Below, piece after piece: positions 34,502 to 48,400 of a stretch of DNA of 64,000 nt. Where the stretch lies: contig OU612075.1 of NCBI GenBank assembly GCA_914767715.1, forward strand, positions 15,068,001 through 15,132,000, read 5' to 3'. Source of the DNA: Membranipora membranacea (taxonomy: Eukaryota > Bryozoa > Gymnolaemata > Cheilostomatida > Membraniporidae). The position numbers were made by a program, and so were the translations under genes. The stretch's first letter is position 1, and every line of letters starts with the position of its first letter. The notes beneath the pieces are model-generated. The model ran no database searches. It was not told the origin of the DNA and was given only the letters and a program-made list of their open reading frames with translations.

Positions 34502-35541
34502 TATTCATTATATTTCAAGCACAGATTTTTTTTTTCTTTTATCTTTTTCTTTTACAATAGGACAGAGCTCTAGAGTGTAAATCATAGATGGCATATTAAC
34601 ATTGTCACAAAACTAAGATCTTGGTTTCTATCAACGAAGGAATTATTATTATGGGAATGTATATCTGAAAAATCAGCAGGATAACTGCCCCTAGGTACTA
34701 GGTACTCTAAAAAGCAGCTTACAGGTACATAATCTAATCCCGTTGCTTGATATTAAATAAAATCATTTTTGAGTAGAAATAATTTACTAAATACGGTCGC
34801 CATGTATAATATAATGGTGCTGTCAATAGATACAACTCATTGTTCAACCAAACATATGGTGATGAACGGACAAGTTGGCAGGCTGCTATACTTTCTCCAG
34901 AAATCATGACAGCATTGGTTTATGCAAGTCTAATAAAATATATTTGAGGCAATCTGTCATTACTGCACACTCTAGGCCTTTCTAGAGCCATGGGTTTTTC
35001 GCAGTTTGAATGTCGATTATCTCATTCACAATGTCCTAGTGAAAGTAAAGTTTATTTTGTTTATTGCTATGGGGTTGCTTTGATATGAACAGTGGTGGAG
35101 TTTTTGCTTTCCTCAACACACGGTTGTTTTCTCTATTCCAGCTACCTGAGCCACACATAATGTCAAATTTATTCCATTACTTCTAGGTTAACCAATAAAT
35201 ATTAAATATCCATTTATGGCCTTGGAAAGGTAATCTGATGGGGGTAAAATTTTCAAGGTTCCATTTAGATTCTGATATTGATTTCGTTGTTATGCGAGAA
35301 TAATATTAATAATTATATAATGCCTATAATGCCTATAAGCTCCTGACAAATCCTAATTATTACAATCCGTATTTTGTACCATTTACTTCTTGGTAAATCA
35401 CAGTAAACCATTGGGAGTGTGTCCAAGATTCAAATATAATCTTATTTTTTATAAACATTCAAAATGATCAGCCCGCTTTTGATAATAAGACAGTATGATT
35501 GATTCAAACAATTCGCAAGAATCTAGTTTGGTACACATTGA
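34502..35541. other. Intergenic, nothing recognised
   Basis: AT-rich DNA between the foldback element and the 3' end of paralog 4; only short open frames, no repeat I could define. Confidence 0.4.
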
Positions 35542-35547
35542 TTTATT
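35542..35547 (-). terminator. Poly(A) signal, paralog 4
   Basis: AATAAA on the minus strand about 105 bases past the stop, within the conserved 3' flank block. Confidence 0.65.
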
Positions 35548-35652
35548 TCTCAGATCTTGAATTTTTATCTCATACAAACAGACAAAAAACTTTAATATAA
35601 TAAATATTGAGTTGTTTCATGTACGATGTACGTTGTGATATTGTTGATGTGA

Positions 35653-38092
35653 TTAGTTTCCGCTGATAGCATCTCCGACAGCTCCAACAACGGTGCTGGC
35701 GGCATCAGTTCCGGTCTTGACGATGTCTCCGACGGTGTCCTTGGCGTTTCCGATGGTTTGCACTGTAACAGACAAGAAATGATTAATAGAGCATCAAAGC
35801 AGAGGTCTTGCCATTATTATCTTAGTCTCAGCATCTGAGTCAATATTTAGCTTTCCAGCGCTAGCAGAAAGCGGGATATCAAAAAAAAGATAGAGCTGGA
35901 TTTGTGATGATGACTATCTATCTTAAGCCCATTTATTTAAAAAATATCACACAAAAACAAACAAATCGAAACCCAGTTTTCAGAGTCTAGGTGTGACTGC
36001 ATGGAATTCCCATCAGTCTGACTGCTGTAGTGGATCAACAGTAACAAACCAAATACAAGAATTATGTTGTATACTTACTAGCAATGCTGGCAACAGCCTC
36101 CTTGAGGGCGTTGACGGCGTTGGTAGCGTGACCTCCGAGGGTGCCAACGTGTCCCTTGAGGGTATCGATGTGTCCGGAGAGCTTGTCCTTGATGGTGTTG
36201 AAGTGTCCCTTGGCGGCATCGACAAGGTTTCCAGCGTGCTCCTTGGCCTTGGCTCCGAGGTCAGAGATTCCCTGGTTGAATTAAGAATATTGAATAAATT
36301 CTTCTTCCAAACATGATAAGTAGTGAAAGGGACACTCAAGCACTCAATTGAATTTATCTGCTGAAGTTCAGGGTCTATCAGTTTATTTACTCTATCACAA
36401 TTAAAATTAATTATACTGAACTGCTCAAGTGAAGGAAAACATTTTGAAATGTATCATAAGTAGATTACTCACAGACTTGAGGGCATCAAGGTGGGGTCTG
36501 AAGGTATCAGCGATTCCTCCGGCGAGTCCGCTAAGAGACTCCTTGGCCTTGTTCCAGGCATCGGTGAGTGAGTCAAATCCGAGGATGGCTCTCTCCTCAA
36601 CCTTCTTGCCGAATCTCTCTCTCAGCTTCTGCATACCAGCCTTGAAGATGTCGCTCATCTTACCGGCGATGGTCTTGGCAAGACCGAAGAATCCCTTCTT
36701 TCCTTCCTTGTTGTACTCATCTATATGGTGAATAATGGACTTGTTGAAGATGGTCTCATAAAAGGAAATCAATCCAAGGTACAATGTTGCATGAGCATAA
36801 AATTTGTTGTGACTTTGTGTCTTATTCTTTGGTCCAAGGAGTTTTCTGCTACATTGCGAAAGGTCCAAGGTATTTTTTACATTATTTCAATAAGTTATAT
36901 TTCTTAAGTGGATCTGAACATCTAACGTACCGACGGCCTCATCGATCTTCTTGTCAGCCTCCTCATCGACCTGCTCAAGAGCAGCATTCTTCTTCCAGAC
37001 TCCGGTGATCTTGCCGACAGCGTTCTTGAAGGCAGCGTGGAGCTTGTCCTTGGCCTAAAAGAAAAACATTTTTTGTATGGTTTGTAATCGTCTCATTTTC
37101 TGAAATGTTTGTTTAGAAATAATTTTAAAACTTGGCGATGACAAAGTTTGCTAAAGTAACATCTATTGTCCAGTCAGTGGTAAAAATTCAGATTACATGA
37201 CTGTGGATTGCATTTGATTGACAACATGTGCACATAGATAGTCAATCACCTGCTTCATGAGCTCAGCTCCGTTGGAGAGGTGGGCTTTGACCTTGTCGAA
37301 AAGGGAGACCTCTCTCTTTCCAACGATTCCCTCCTTGTTCAGGTGCTCGAGGACTGTTCCAAGAGTGGCTACAACAATACAAATAGCTAAAGGTCTATCT
37401 GGGCTTACTGGTCTATCTGGTCTCATTGCAATTAGAGAATTATCAACATTTATGTATGAGAGGGAGGGTCGATTGCATTGTCATGGTGACAAATATATGA
37501 ATAATAAATAAATCTAGAGGTAATGTTTACCCTGGGCGGCGCTAGCAAGCAGATTCTTTCCCTGGTCGAGGGCAGCTCCCAAAACGTTCTTTCCTACATC
37601 AGCTAATTGACCTCCGAGCTTGGTGGCGTGGTACTTGATGTGGTGTCCGAGCTCCTTGAACTGTTAACAAGGAGAGAATATTTGAAAAGTTTTTGTACAA
37701 ATGTTAGAGAGTCTGCTTAAATTTTAGATTTCTTTGGGTAAGCAATTTTTAAACAGTTTCCTCTATTGACGGTCACAACTTGATTGATAAATACAATGAG
37801 GATCAATTAACATAATCAATAATTGATTGATCAAAAAAGGGGGTGAGAAAACAAATAAATCGCTTAATATAAGGCATGATAATTAACCAATTATTACAAA
37901 GTCAACACATGCCTGATGACTTTTACTGTAGGTGTAATGCTATAAGGCTAGAGAGTGATGGAATTAACAGAAAGAAAATCTTACCTTGCAGACGAAAGCA
38001 TTGCTAGTGCAGACGAATGGTGCTGGGCCAGTGGCCTCCTCGGCAAAAGCTCCGGCAATGGCAACAGCCAGGATAAGAATGGCGACCTTCAT
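35653..38092 (-). CDS. Secreted amphipathic-helical protein, paralog 4
   Basis: Coding exons in order: 38092-37985, 37660-37531, 37368-37250, 37054-36931, 36720-36473, 36271-36079, 35762-35653; 343 residues. Same intron phases as the other copies. The 5' UTR intron lies between the donor beside 38396 and the acceptor before 38116. Exon 3 is the most altered (KYHATKLGGQLADVGKNVLG where others have KYHAKKLGGQLAGVGTNVLG), exon 4 has GKREVSLFD, and exon 6 begins with Asp instead of Glu. Exons 6-7 and the intron between them are nearly identical to paralog 2. This makes a mosaic that suggests gene conversion of the 3' half. Intact; function unknown. Confidence 0.85.
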
Positions 38093-38445
38093 TATGATCT
38101 ATGACAGAGTGTAAACCTGAAACAGAAAACAACTCATCTTAACTCAGATCGCACAAAGTGGTCACAGAAACTCTGATGAATTAAATTCCTACAAGCTCTC
38201 AATCATTAGCTTCAATATTTCTTTCCCAGAGATCCAAGTCTGCAAATAAAATTGTCCATTGTAATTTAGAGCAAGCTGTTTTGAAATTTAATGTATGAGT
38301 TTTACTATGAGCAAGTGACTCAAGAACCTTGGCCCTCCCATTTTAGCAAACAGACGAAAATATCACCAGAGAGTTTTACTGCTCTCTGTACTCACCTTCT
38401 GTGATGATGACTACCTGTAGTGAAGATGTATGGTTCTACCTCTGT

Positions 38446-38453
38446 CTTATATA
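38446..38453 (-). promoter_or_regulatory. TATA box, paralog 4
   Basis: TATATAAG on the minus strand with the same downstream first exon (ends TCATCATCACAGAAG). Unlike copies 1-3, the sequence further upstream is diverged and the GTGACACCAGA block is not obvious. Confidence 0.75.
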
Positions 38454-38469
38454 CCAGATCCATCAGCCT

Positions 38470-40930
38470 GGCAGATCCATCGAGTTACAAAGTGTTACAC
38501 TTACGTTATCTTATTGTATACAATAGTAGTATAGGGTAATTGGTAAAAACAGATGGTGGTTCCCTGGTTTATCAGATTTAGAAGCTTCTTAGAATGACCA
38601 GCTTGTTACATAACTAAAGACGTCAGAACATGTGAGATAAACGAGCGGACGTGTATTACCGTTCCTCAGATGGAAGAGTGCTGCTCTATCTGGTCCCTAA
38701 TTATCATCAGATCTGATGCTATTTTTAGATAACGCCGGATCTGTCATAATTTCTCACTGACTCAGTTGAAACCAGATGAACTACCAGATAGTGTACTTTA
38801 ACCATTTAGAAATTGGCTGTTGTGTATTGACACTGTCTGAAGATGAAGGCATGAGGAATAAGCAAGATAATTATACTCTCCCGACATCGAGGTAGACCAT
38901 TAAGGTTCCCCCAAAATACTAGAATGACAACAGAAAACCGAGTGATCAGATCAAAAACATACTTATGCTTAAATTAGGAGTTTAATAAAATCGAAGAATT
39001 TCTCCGCAAAAGTGAATGTGCAAAAATTCTGATCTGTTTTTTTCCGCCTACAACTAGCAAAGGCAAACAACTCATTAGCAAACAGAGTAGGAAAAATTTA
39101 ATTCCATGGTCTAACAGGGTGGGTAGGATATATGGAGATTGCGCTTCACCTGTCACATGACATCCACCTTCCCTAGATCTATTGAGTGAAGAGATACAAA
39201 ATGGATACCTCACAATAGCCCGTTTGTGTCCTCAGATGGTTTACAGTTCTGACACGAAACTTTGGTGACTGGGTTCGATTCAGAATAATCAGATTCATGA
39301 ACCTTGTCACCATCTAGTCAAAGAGATGCATGCAAAATTATACATTAGGAATAAAGCCATGTGAGGTTAAGATGGAACCCAGCACATTTGAAATGGCAAG
39401 GTATTCTAGGGTTCTTGTGTATAGCTTACCAGGTGATTCGAATTTGTTGTTAATTGAAAGTTAACACTGAAGAGGCACAGCCGTTGAAACCTATACACAA
39501 AAATAATATGCAGTCCAAGTTTATTTGCTATCATGGAGTTGTATTGAAAACTTTATAAAAACTCTATGTTAATTACTTAGCATTTAACGACTTAGTTTTA
39601 TTCCCATCATTGTTTAACTGACAAAAATGTGATTCGGCTACCATCTTATAATAAGGTGAATAAGACAGCCGTGTTTCATATTGTTGATTACATTCTGTGC
39701 ATAAGGTATTAGCTCAAAAGAAAGACGAACAACTTAAGTCAAGACCGATATTACGGCTTTTACACACCTTGCAGAGAGACATGGGCTCTTATCAGCAGCT
39801 CAGAGTAGTGATAATCATAACTCAGGATCCTGAACTATGTATCTACTGGAACAGGTGACACCTCACATACATGACTTATATCCTACATCTCTGATGACAC
39901 ACAAGTTATGAAAACACAATCTATAATATGATAGAGAAGGCAGAAAAGAGACGCGTGCCTCACGCGCCACGATCTGACACAGAGAGGTTACAATGTAGAG
40001 TGCTCCAAATTTCATGGTGATGCCTTGAGCCACTTAATTGGATCAATGAACAATTGGCTTTCTCAAGAGCTCAGATTAGATACCCCAAACAAATGGATTT
40101 GTGTGCTGCGGTGCTACAAATTAAATAAAACTTTCTGATCCATATGCTATTACATACTTACATATAATTATGATGTTTGTTATTTGAATAAATATCCAAG
40201 TGTCATCTGGAAAAAGTAAGGCAATACAAAAGCTTTCGCTGCTTTCGCTGCTTTCGATCATTAATCCTAACTTTTGTGCCGATCAGCAAGACACAACCAA
40301 ATTTAAAAGCTGTTGCAAATTTTCAGTATCATATTCAAGTTCAAGTAATCACACGAAAATGGCTGGAAGTCTTTGCAGCAATTGAAATGTGCAATACAAA
40401 TGGTTAACCTAAGGGTACCACTTTTAAACCACTATTATTTAACATGGTACTATGACATTTTGAGTGATGTTTCCGTTTGTTTCCATTTTAGTATTTGATA
40501 TTTTGAGTTACCGTTAGAAAATATAATATATTACAATTTTTCTTCATAACATATTATGATTACAGCGTTTCAAAGTTTAGGAATTGTGCTCTTTTTTTTA
40601 ATAAAGAAAATACCAATACAACTCTGACTGTGCAATGTACGTTTGACCAGGGTTTGACAGTCTGATATCACAGTGCTAAGTGTACTAAAGAGAAAAACAA
40701 CCTTCTCTGATATGACAAAAACAGGAAGCAGGACCTCCTGGAGGGTATTAACATGAGATGGCACTACACAATCCACAGGTATGATTGGATAATACCACAT
40801 CGTCCGATACTAATACTGTAGATTATACTCCAAATGTCTTCTCTCATGACCTCATCAAAACCCTGGTCCGAGAAACGTGTCTACAGGTAAACCAAACTAA
40901 TAACTTATGAAACAAATTTATTGTGTGCAG
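38470..40930. other. Intergenic region, no gene seen
   Basis: Contains a short CTTTCGCTG tandem run at about 40231-40258 and otherwise unremarkable AT-rich DNA. Open frames are short and lack splice context or recognisable products. Confidence 0.4.
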
Positions 40931-40932
40931 TG

Positions 40933-40938
40933 TATAAG
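40933..40938 (+). promoter_or_regulatory. Probable TATA box, diverged paralog 5
   Basis: TGTATAAGAGAGG resembles the TATA context of the other copies. A likely first exon ends at 41033 (ACAAG before GTAGGG), and the intron would end at TTGTAG immediately before the ATG at 41906. Confidence 0.5.
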
Positions 40939-41905
40939 AGAGGATATACTAAGTTTGCCACAGATATTGTTGCTGTTCCTCTGGTGATTACAGCTGACAG
41001 CATAGGCAGTAGTATTGTGTAACATCAGACAAGGTAGGGTTTATATTTCTTTTTTGTCTCATTTTTCTCAATTACAGCAATTATAGAATGAGTAAACATT
41101 TTTAATTAGTTAACGAATTAATGAAAATCTGTTCTGGCCTGGAAACATCAGGGTTATATTCCCTTATACATTATGTATTCAATACTTTGATAGATATCAG
41201 CGAAGTATGTTCTATCTATTAATCCTCAAATATTAGTGCTTTTTTTAGTGCAGTTGGTTTGGGAATAATATACATGTATTATTATTATTATGGTGGTGGA
41301 TTTATGTTTACCTACGAATCAACGTATTTATAGATGACCGCTTGACTCTTGAGTATTATAGAAAAAAACATATGATATGCTGAGTATTTATGATATTTTC
41401 AATATGGCTCAGGAGTATCAAATGTTACCTACAAAATAGATAGTTGTAAAGCTCAATAATCGATCGATTAGTTTTCCATTTTTTGGTTGTTGCCCCATAT
41501 TTTTAAACTATATTCTTCATTATTATATCTTTCTAAATATTCATTGTTGAAAATGTCCAGGCGCAGATATTGAAGCAATGTAAGCGCTAGTTATATGACC
41601 ATAGATTTGATATTGAGTGTATGATTTAACAACAGAAAGTCTTTCTTGAAAGTTGTCCCATCCTGCTCTAGTTTGAAGCCATAGTAATTTATGTTGAGAA
41701 AATGAGCTTTTAGAGTGATTTAAATATGTGCAAGTAGCATACACCAGGAGTCCAGGTCTATACCTCACAATTTTTACCAGTTAGAGTTATGCAGATTTCG
41801 CTATGATACACAGCCACAGAACATAACACACAAATACTGCTGTACAGCTTGAAATGTGTCATCACTCAACACATGCATTCTATAGTGTATCTGAATACCT
41901 TGTAG

Positions 41906-44432
41906 ATGAAGTTGGCTCTCTGTATTGTCGCTGTGGCCTTGCTGGCTGGAATCAGTCAGGCTGACAAACTCCAAGAAACCATCGATAACATCAAAAATGA
42001 ATATGGAACAAAGTTTAGCAACATGAAAACAGACTTGACGGATGTCGGACAGGGACTGAAAGATCTAGCTAAGCACAAATTCTCGAGCCTAGGGGGGCAG
42101 GCTGTACAGGGTAAGGCAGTAATAATTCCCCCTTCCCATTGCGTACGACAGCAGTAAACTTTCCTTAGACCCGACCTATAGTTCTTAAACAAAGAACAAA
42201 AGTTACCACACCAACACAGTTCTGATACACACCGGGTTGTAAAAATTGAACATCCATGTGACCCTGCAAAAGCGGGAAGTTTAAAAAGTAACAGTTATTT
42301 TCCTGTTTCTTGGCTACTGTGTTGATACCAATTATAGGATTGACAATAGGTCTTGGCCATCCAGCAGGCGGAGAATGCATGGTATAGGCAGTAGTAGGGC
42401 CCCTATCCCCTGGATTGGGAAAATGTCGACTTCACTTCACCAACATGAGATGTCTCAAAAGCTTTGGCAAAATATATCTGATAATTCAAAGTTTGTGTTT
42501 TGAGAGGTAGAGAGTGTTATCATTTTGTGCTACCAGTCTGACAAAATGCTGATCTTTTGTCCTAACAAGTCGTTTAATTTTTTTAACTAGCTATGTGATT
42601 TCCTTTATTTCTCAGCTGTTATTGGTGCCTTTGCTAATGCATTCAAAGGATTCGATCTGACCAAAATCCTTATTGGAAAGAGAGATATCGATGACTTCGT
42701 CTGGAAGTTGGTAAGTCAGGTGTATTCATAGACTTGATGCGATCCTCTTTATTTTTATAGAAGTCTTTTACAACTATGCTGGGAGAAATGCTACCCAAAG
42801 CAACTACTTACTGTAGTTTCAAAATTCTGTGTACAATTTGGGAATGAAATCACTTGCCCTCCTCCTTTGCGGAAAAAGAACATTAATTTATCTTTTATCT
42901 ATTAAGATACTGAATGCCACAGAGAGAATTGAGGACACGCTTGACCGCACATTCCAGAAGTTTGAGGACGCTATCTCTAGTCTTCGACACCTCAGTCTTG
43001 GACCCATCGAGAAATTCCATTCAGAGAGACTTGAAGCTGTTGCAGGTATTATGAGTGGCTTAAGTTGAGATAAACCAATACATTATTACTCAAAATTTAA
43101 CCATCACTAAAACATCCACAGACTCATATATCTCGAAGAGTTTCTCAACAATTTATGATTAAAGGCTTTACTTCTTTCTCATGAAATTCCAGCTGAACAC
43201 ACCAGAGTAGTAAGGGGCGTTATCGGAGACACCCTAAACCAAGGGATTGGATACCTGAAATCACTCTTCTACAAGGCAAAGGCTAAACTTGGGGAACTCA
43301 AGGTAGTATCAACCTAGAGAAAATCTAGCCTATGACCAGTCATAGAAGTATCAACATCATGTACCATAATGATAGACTCAGTCGATTTAAAATATGACTT
43401 ATTTGGACAATGTTAAAATTTTGAAAGATTTCATCTCAGCTCAGGAATTGAGAATTGGAGCATGGCCACCGGTCACATCTCAGTTAAAACCACTGCGAGG
43501 CGTTGATTTGCGCTCAACTTGCATACAGGATAAGGGTGTACACATTGATATATTCCGTTATTTTCCTGTAGGATAGCGTATTGGGTGGAAGCTCTAATGG
43601 AGAGGTAGTGTCTGATCCAGTAATGATAGGAAAGAGAGGACTCACGGACGCCTGGAACAGCCTGACTGAGAAATTCGACAAAATTAAACAGACAGCCTAT
43701 CACCACGCCAGAGGAGCCTCCGAGGTATGTGGGTCTAAAGATTCCAAACATAATCATGGTCCAATATTCTGAAGAACCACATCATTAAGAAGCCGAAGAA
43801 TTAGTGAAAAATGTGAAGCCCAAAGAATGATCCACCCAGTGGTTCAAATAAGCATAACATTATTTACTGGAGAAAACGCACTGCGGACAAAATCTTTTAA
43901 TTCATTCATTCATGTCTATAACTCGCCAGTTACAAACAAAGCCGAAATAATTCATGAACATAATCTTTTTGAAGGTGGTAAACCATGTCTCAAAGGTTAT
44001 TGGACACTACGGAGGACAGATGGTCGAGCACGCTAAGAACCAAGCTTTGAGCAAGGTAAGTTATAGAGAATATAAACTCGAGTCGCACCTACTCTCCTAA
44101 TAAAAACGCCAATGTACACCCATACACGGACAAGATATAGATTCCAGTGATTTGGTTGACAGGTTTTGTGTGACACCTGAATTTTCAGGTATCTCGTCTC
44201 ATATTTTCTCATAGTTTTACCATGGTTTTCTTAGTTTTCTCATAGCTTTTCATGGTTTTCTTATGGGCTTCAAGAAAGTTTATGTTCCATTTCATTATGA
44301 TAGGCCAGCGAGACATTCGGAGCACTCAAGGATCATCTGACCGGGTATCTGAGCGGAGCTAAGGACTCACTCGAGGCCTTCAAACAGCAGGTCACTGAGA
44401 CAATGCAGAACATTGTCAACGGACAAGAGTAA
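41906..44432 (+). CDS. Diverged fifth member of the secreted helical family
   Basis: Coding exons: 41906-42110, 42616-42710, 42907-43045, 43193-43302, 43572-43724, 43975-44055, 44304-44432; 303 residues, all in phase. Signal peptide MKLALCIVAVALLAGISQA. Homology to paralogs 1-4 shows in LKDLAKHKFSSLGGQAVQ (compare the exon-3 block), LIGKRDIDDFVWKL (the GKRDVALFDKV block), GLTDAWNSLTEKFDKIKQ (the SLTDAWNKAKE block) and in matching intron phases 1-0-1-0. It lacks the two mature cysteines, fuses the first two coding exons and has a second GKR (PVMIGKRGL). Codon bias is weaker. A 3' UTR intron is likely (donor 44457, acceptor 44869). Role unknown. Confidence 0.8.
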
Positions 44433-44981
44433 ACCCAACCTAACCTTGCAGCTAAGGTAATACCCTTAGCATTAAGATCGTATGATTGATTTTTGTTCAT
44501 TTCACATCAGATCTAAACAAGTACTTTAGCTAGTTTGCATTTAAAAAAGACATTTGTTATTGTGGTAGGTGGAGATACATCAGAGTCTAAAGAAGATCAT
44601 AACAAAGGATACACAGCTCAGAATGTGACGCAATAGGAAATTATGAGCTGTTAGTCAGTTAAAAGCAGCAAAGCGTATTCGCTGTTAATTTCTTGACCAA
44701 TCATAAATGTTTCTACTGCAGATGATACTTTAGAAATAGTTTTTTCATAGGGAGGTGAACTTTCAGCATTTTATAAATAATAAGATTGGCTGAAGGTAAC
44801 TATATAGAAATTGCAATGGTTTATATACATAATCATGTTGTGATAAAGATAACTGTTGCTCTTTTTCAGGTGACGGGTCTCAGGAAACAGAAGACCATGA
44901 TACAAAATAATTCTGTGAATATTTAATTTAAAATGTTTCAAACTGACAAGGCATAAAACATGTAAATGTACTTGCTAAAAT

Positions 44982-44987
44982 AATAAA
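44982..44987 (+). terminator. Poly(A) signal, paralog 5
   Basis: AATAAA about 110 bases into the presumed final untranslated exon that starts at 44870. Confidence 0.5.
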
Positions 44988-44989
44988 AT

Positions 44990-45478
44990 CTGATGAACCA
45001 GAGTTAATGTGTAGAGATGTTGCACTCGTATAAGACCACTTGTGGCATCAATATCATACATACATCACTGTAAAATCAGTGGATGATCAGACATACATGA
45101 ATATACTGATAATGATAACATTATATGGGAATAAAACATTTTTCTCAACATTTTTGTTCGAGTTAAAAAAAAATATTGGAATTTAAAATGACTAGAATTC
45201 TGCAACAAATTGCATAGAAATTTGAGCAAAAACGGCATAATAAAATTATGACAATATCATACATATGAAATGAGGCAAAAGTTAGGAATTATATCAGCAG
45301 TTCTGATAACAAAATCTCCATCTGACATAATATACAGAAACCTGTATACAAAATTACCATTATGATGGATTAATTAAAATTATATTAATACTGATCAAAA
45401 CAGTCTTCCATAGACTCTTTAGAAGCAGTACACACCTTATATGAGATTATTTCCACATACCTTCCTGACATAGTAAAC
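44990..45478. other. Convergent intergenic region
   Basis: Lies between the 3' ends of paralog 5 (+) and the SLC22 gene (-). No gene; I found no clear minus-strand AATAAA close to the transporter stop. Confidence 0.4.
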
Positions 45479-48400
45479 TCAGCCAAACACTTGACTATCG
45501 CTGTCATCACTTGTGTCATTTCTGTCATCCCTGTTACTGTCAGCTGGTGCTCTCACAGGTGCCCTCTTACGACAGCATGAGCATCTCAGGTGACAAGTGA
45601 TGACATTCATTTTCTCAGCACCTGTACAATGACAATAAACACTATGCATAGGTAACCGGAAGAGTTTGAAGACTCACAGGTGAAACATCTAAGGAGTAGA
45701 TGCAATTTTATGTCCCTGTCCCCAATTTCTCATCAAATTAAGAATAGTTAAATCTATAGACAGACTGATATCAACAAAGATGATTATATTTGATGAATAC
45801 TGTCAATAAATCCAGGGAAATCAAGGTTGGGTTGTCAGAGAAGTGGGTTTGAGGAACCTCAGAAAAACCTGCTCTGAAAATCACATTGCAAACAGTAGAA
45901 GTGTGAGCGGGGGCTGTAAGGTATGACAGTAATAAAGAGTACGCCTTCTTGGGAGGTAACATCAAATCTATTGACATGATAAGCGGGTAGAGAAGTAAAA
46001 ATTAGCTAGCCTTTAGTGTTGTTTGGGGTTGAGTCGATGCTAACCAACAAAATTTTCCTTAGCTGAGGTAGGAGTTAATATAAATAATGAGGTGGAGCAG
46101 ATATTAGCTTCTCATTTCCCTAATTCAAACTTCTGAGAATACTTTTTCCCTCAATTAGTAATGGTAATGTACTTACTAGCTATAGAATCAGGTAGAGGTC
46201 GGCCGAGACTCTCAGGTAATAAGAGAGCAAACAGCATACCTATAACACTGGCTACTGTGAATATTATATAAGGCAGCTCGTCCCATACGGTGTACTGTAT
46301 ATAAATAGAGATATGTGTTATAATATACCGGTTACCAGTATACATCATCACAGCATACATCATATTATAATGAAAAAAATAATACTGCTACAGAAACCAT
46401 TCAACCCAACTCAAAATCCGTAATTTATTTCATCAACATATGAAAGGTAATATGAAATCTTTCTCTCTAACATCCAAAGGCCAAGCCAACATGTGAGATC
46501 AGTGGTAATCAGTATATTTTTTCAGATTTTTATGCGGCATTGCAACCCCTAATTTATTTTAATGTACTAGAACTAGATTGTCATTGTCAGTATTTATGAT
46601 AGATGGGTTAAAAATACACATATATATTATTATGTTGATAATACTGCTGTGGTTCAGTTTGTGCTACTTACAGTAAAAGGTATGAACGGAGCGACAGCAC
46701 CTCCTAGCCTGGCTAGAGCTGAACCAGCACCGAGAGCTAACACTCTGACCTGGGTGTGAGATGATATACAACAAGCTGAGCGCATAGAGATCAATGCTCT
46801 TGTGTTAATCACAAATTATTATTCATTACTTTACAAAAGAACATTAGCAATCATTTTGTCCAGTATTATCCCGTGAAGTATGCAAGCTTTTAAACAGTTT
46901 TGATATGACAATCAAATTGTCAAATAGGGACAGAGCCTTTCTCAGTCACAAACGCTGGAATTTATGTCTATGACATAATTGAACTTCAACTTCAATATAT
47001 GTGTTCATGATAATAATAATAATACGGAGATGTGAAACTGGCATGTCAGTCATTGATCCAGTACTGATACACTAGTACTGATACACTAGTACTGATACAC
47101 TAGTACTGATACACTAGTCCTGATACACTAGTACTGATACACTATATATATAGTACATATGATATATAGTATGATATATATATATGATATAGTATGATAT
47201 ATATGATATATATATATGATATATATGATATATATGATATATATATATATATATATAGTATGATATATATAGTATGATACATATAGTACATATGATACAC
47301 TATATATAGTACTGATACACTAGTACTGATACACTAGTACTGATACACTAGTACTGATACACTAGTACAGATACACTAGTACAGATACACTTGTACACCC
47401 CATAGTATGTGGATCACTATTTATTGCTGACTGAGTAAGTCTGCTGTAATCACTTACCTGAGTGGGATATAGCTCCATAGTAGCTACATATATATAACTA
47501 AAACATGGTGTTATTACAAACTTTCCTATTATAGCTAGTATTATCACTCCCCAGTACGACTCTATAAAGAGATAAAACTGATGTTGGGCCTATTATATCT
47601 ATACACTGATATTTCGCCGTGAAATTAACTAGTGTCAAACATAAATCTGGGATGTCTATTGGATGTTCAGATGTGATATTTATATGAAATCCGAGTATCG
47701 GTGATAAAATTAAAGCAGTTCTCTACTCAAGGGGGTTTCAATTGTTCATAGACAAAGAGCTGGAGGTATCACAGAACCTGCCATCAGTACAACTATTAAA
47801 ATATTAAGCTCTGCTATTTCAAATCAATTAGATATGATATAGGTGATATACTCACGCTGGGCAAAGCAAATAGCCAGCATTGAGGCAGCAGCCATGGCAA
47901 AAGATCCGACAATGGCGGGACGTCTGCCTAATTTAATTATCCATATAGCTACTGCGTTAGCTGCCAGCTCTACTCCACCGAGTATAGCATTGTTAATATA
48001 AATACTGCCAGGTAAATTATCTGAAGGAAGAGAGAAATGATACAGAGATATATAAACCAATATTTCCAATGTTATATGGGATAATGTGCCTGAATCATCT
48101 CTATGGAAGATAAGTAAACTCCCTATCTCCCTGTATAGTAACATCATACCCATTGAACCATTTTCAAGGCTATCAATCATATTCATTGTTAGATATCAAG
48201 ATAATACAGTGACAATGGAGATTATAATACATAATCTGTATTTGTGGTATTATTAGGAGTTGATCTATCAGACATTGATGTTAATAAAGCGCCCTAATCA
48301 TCCAAGAAATTAAAATTCTGGGAGAGGAGTAGTAAAAGTAGCAAGTAGTAAATTAAATCACGCTGCCAACAACGACAACAACATAGTATCACAGCACTGA

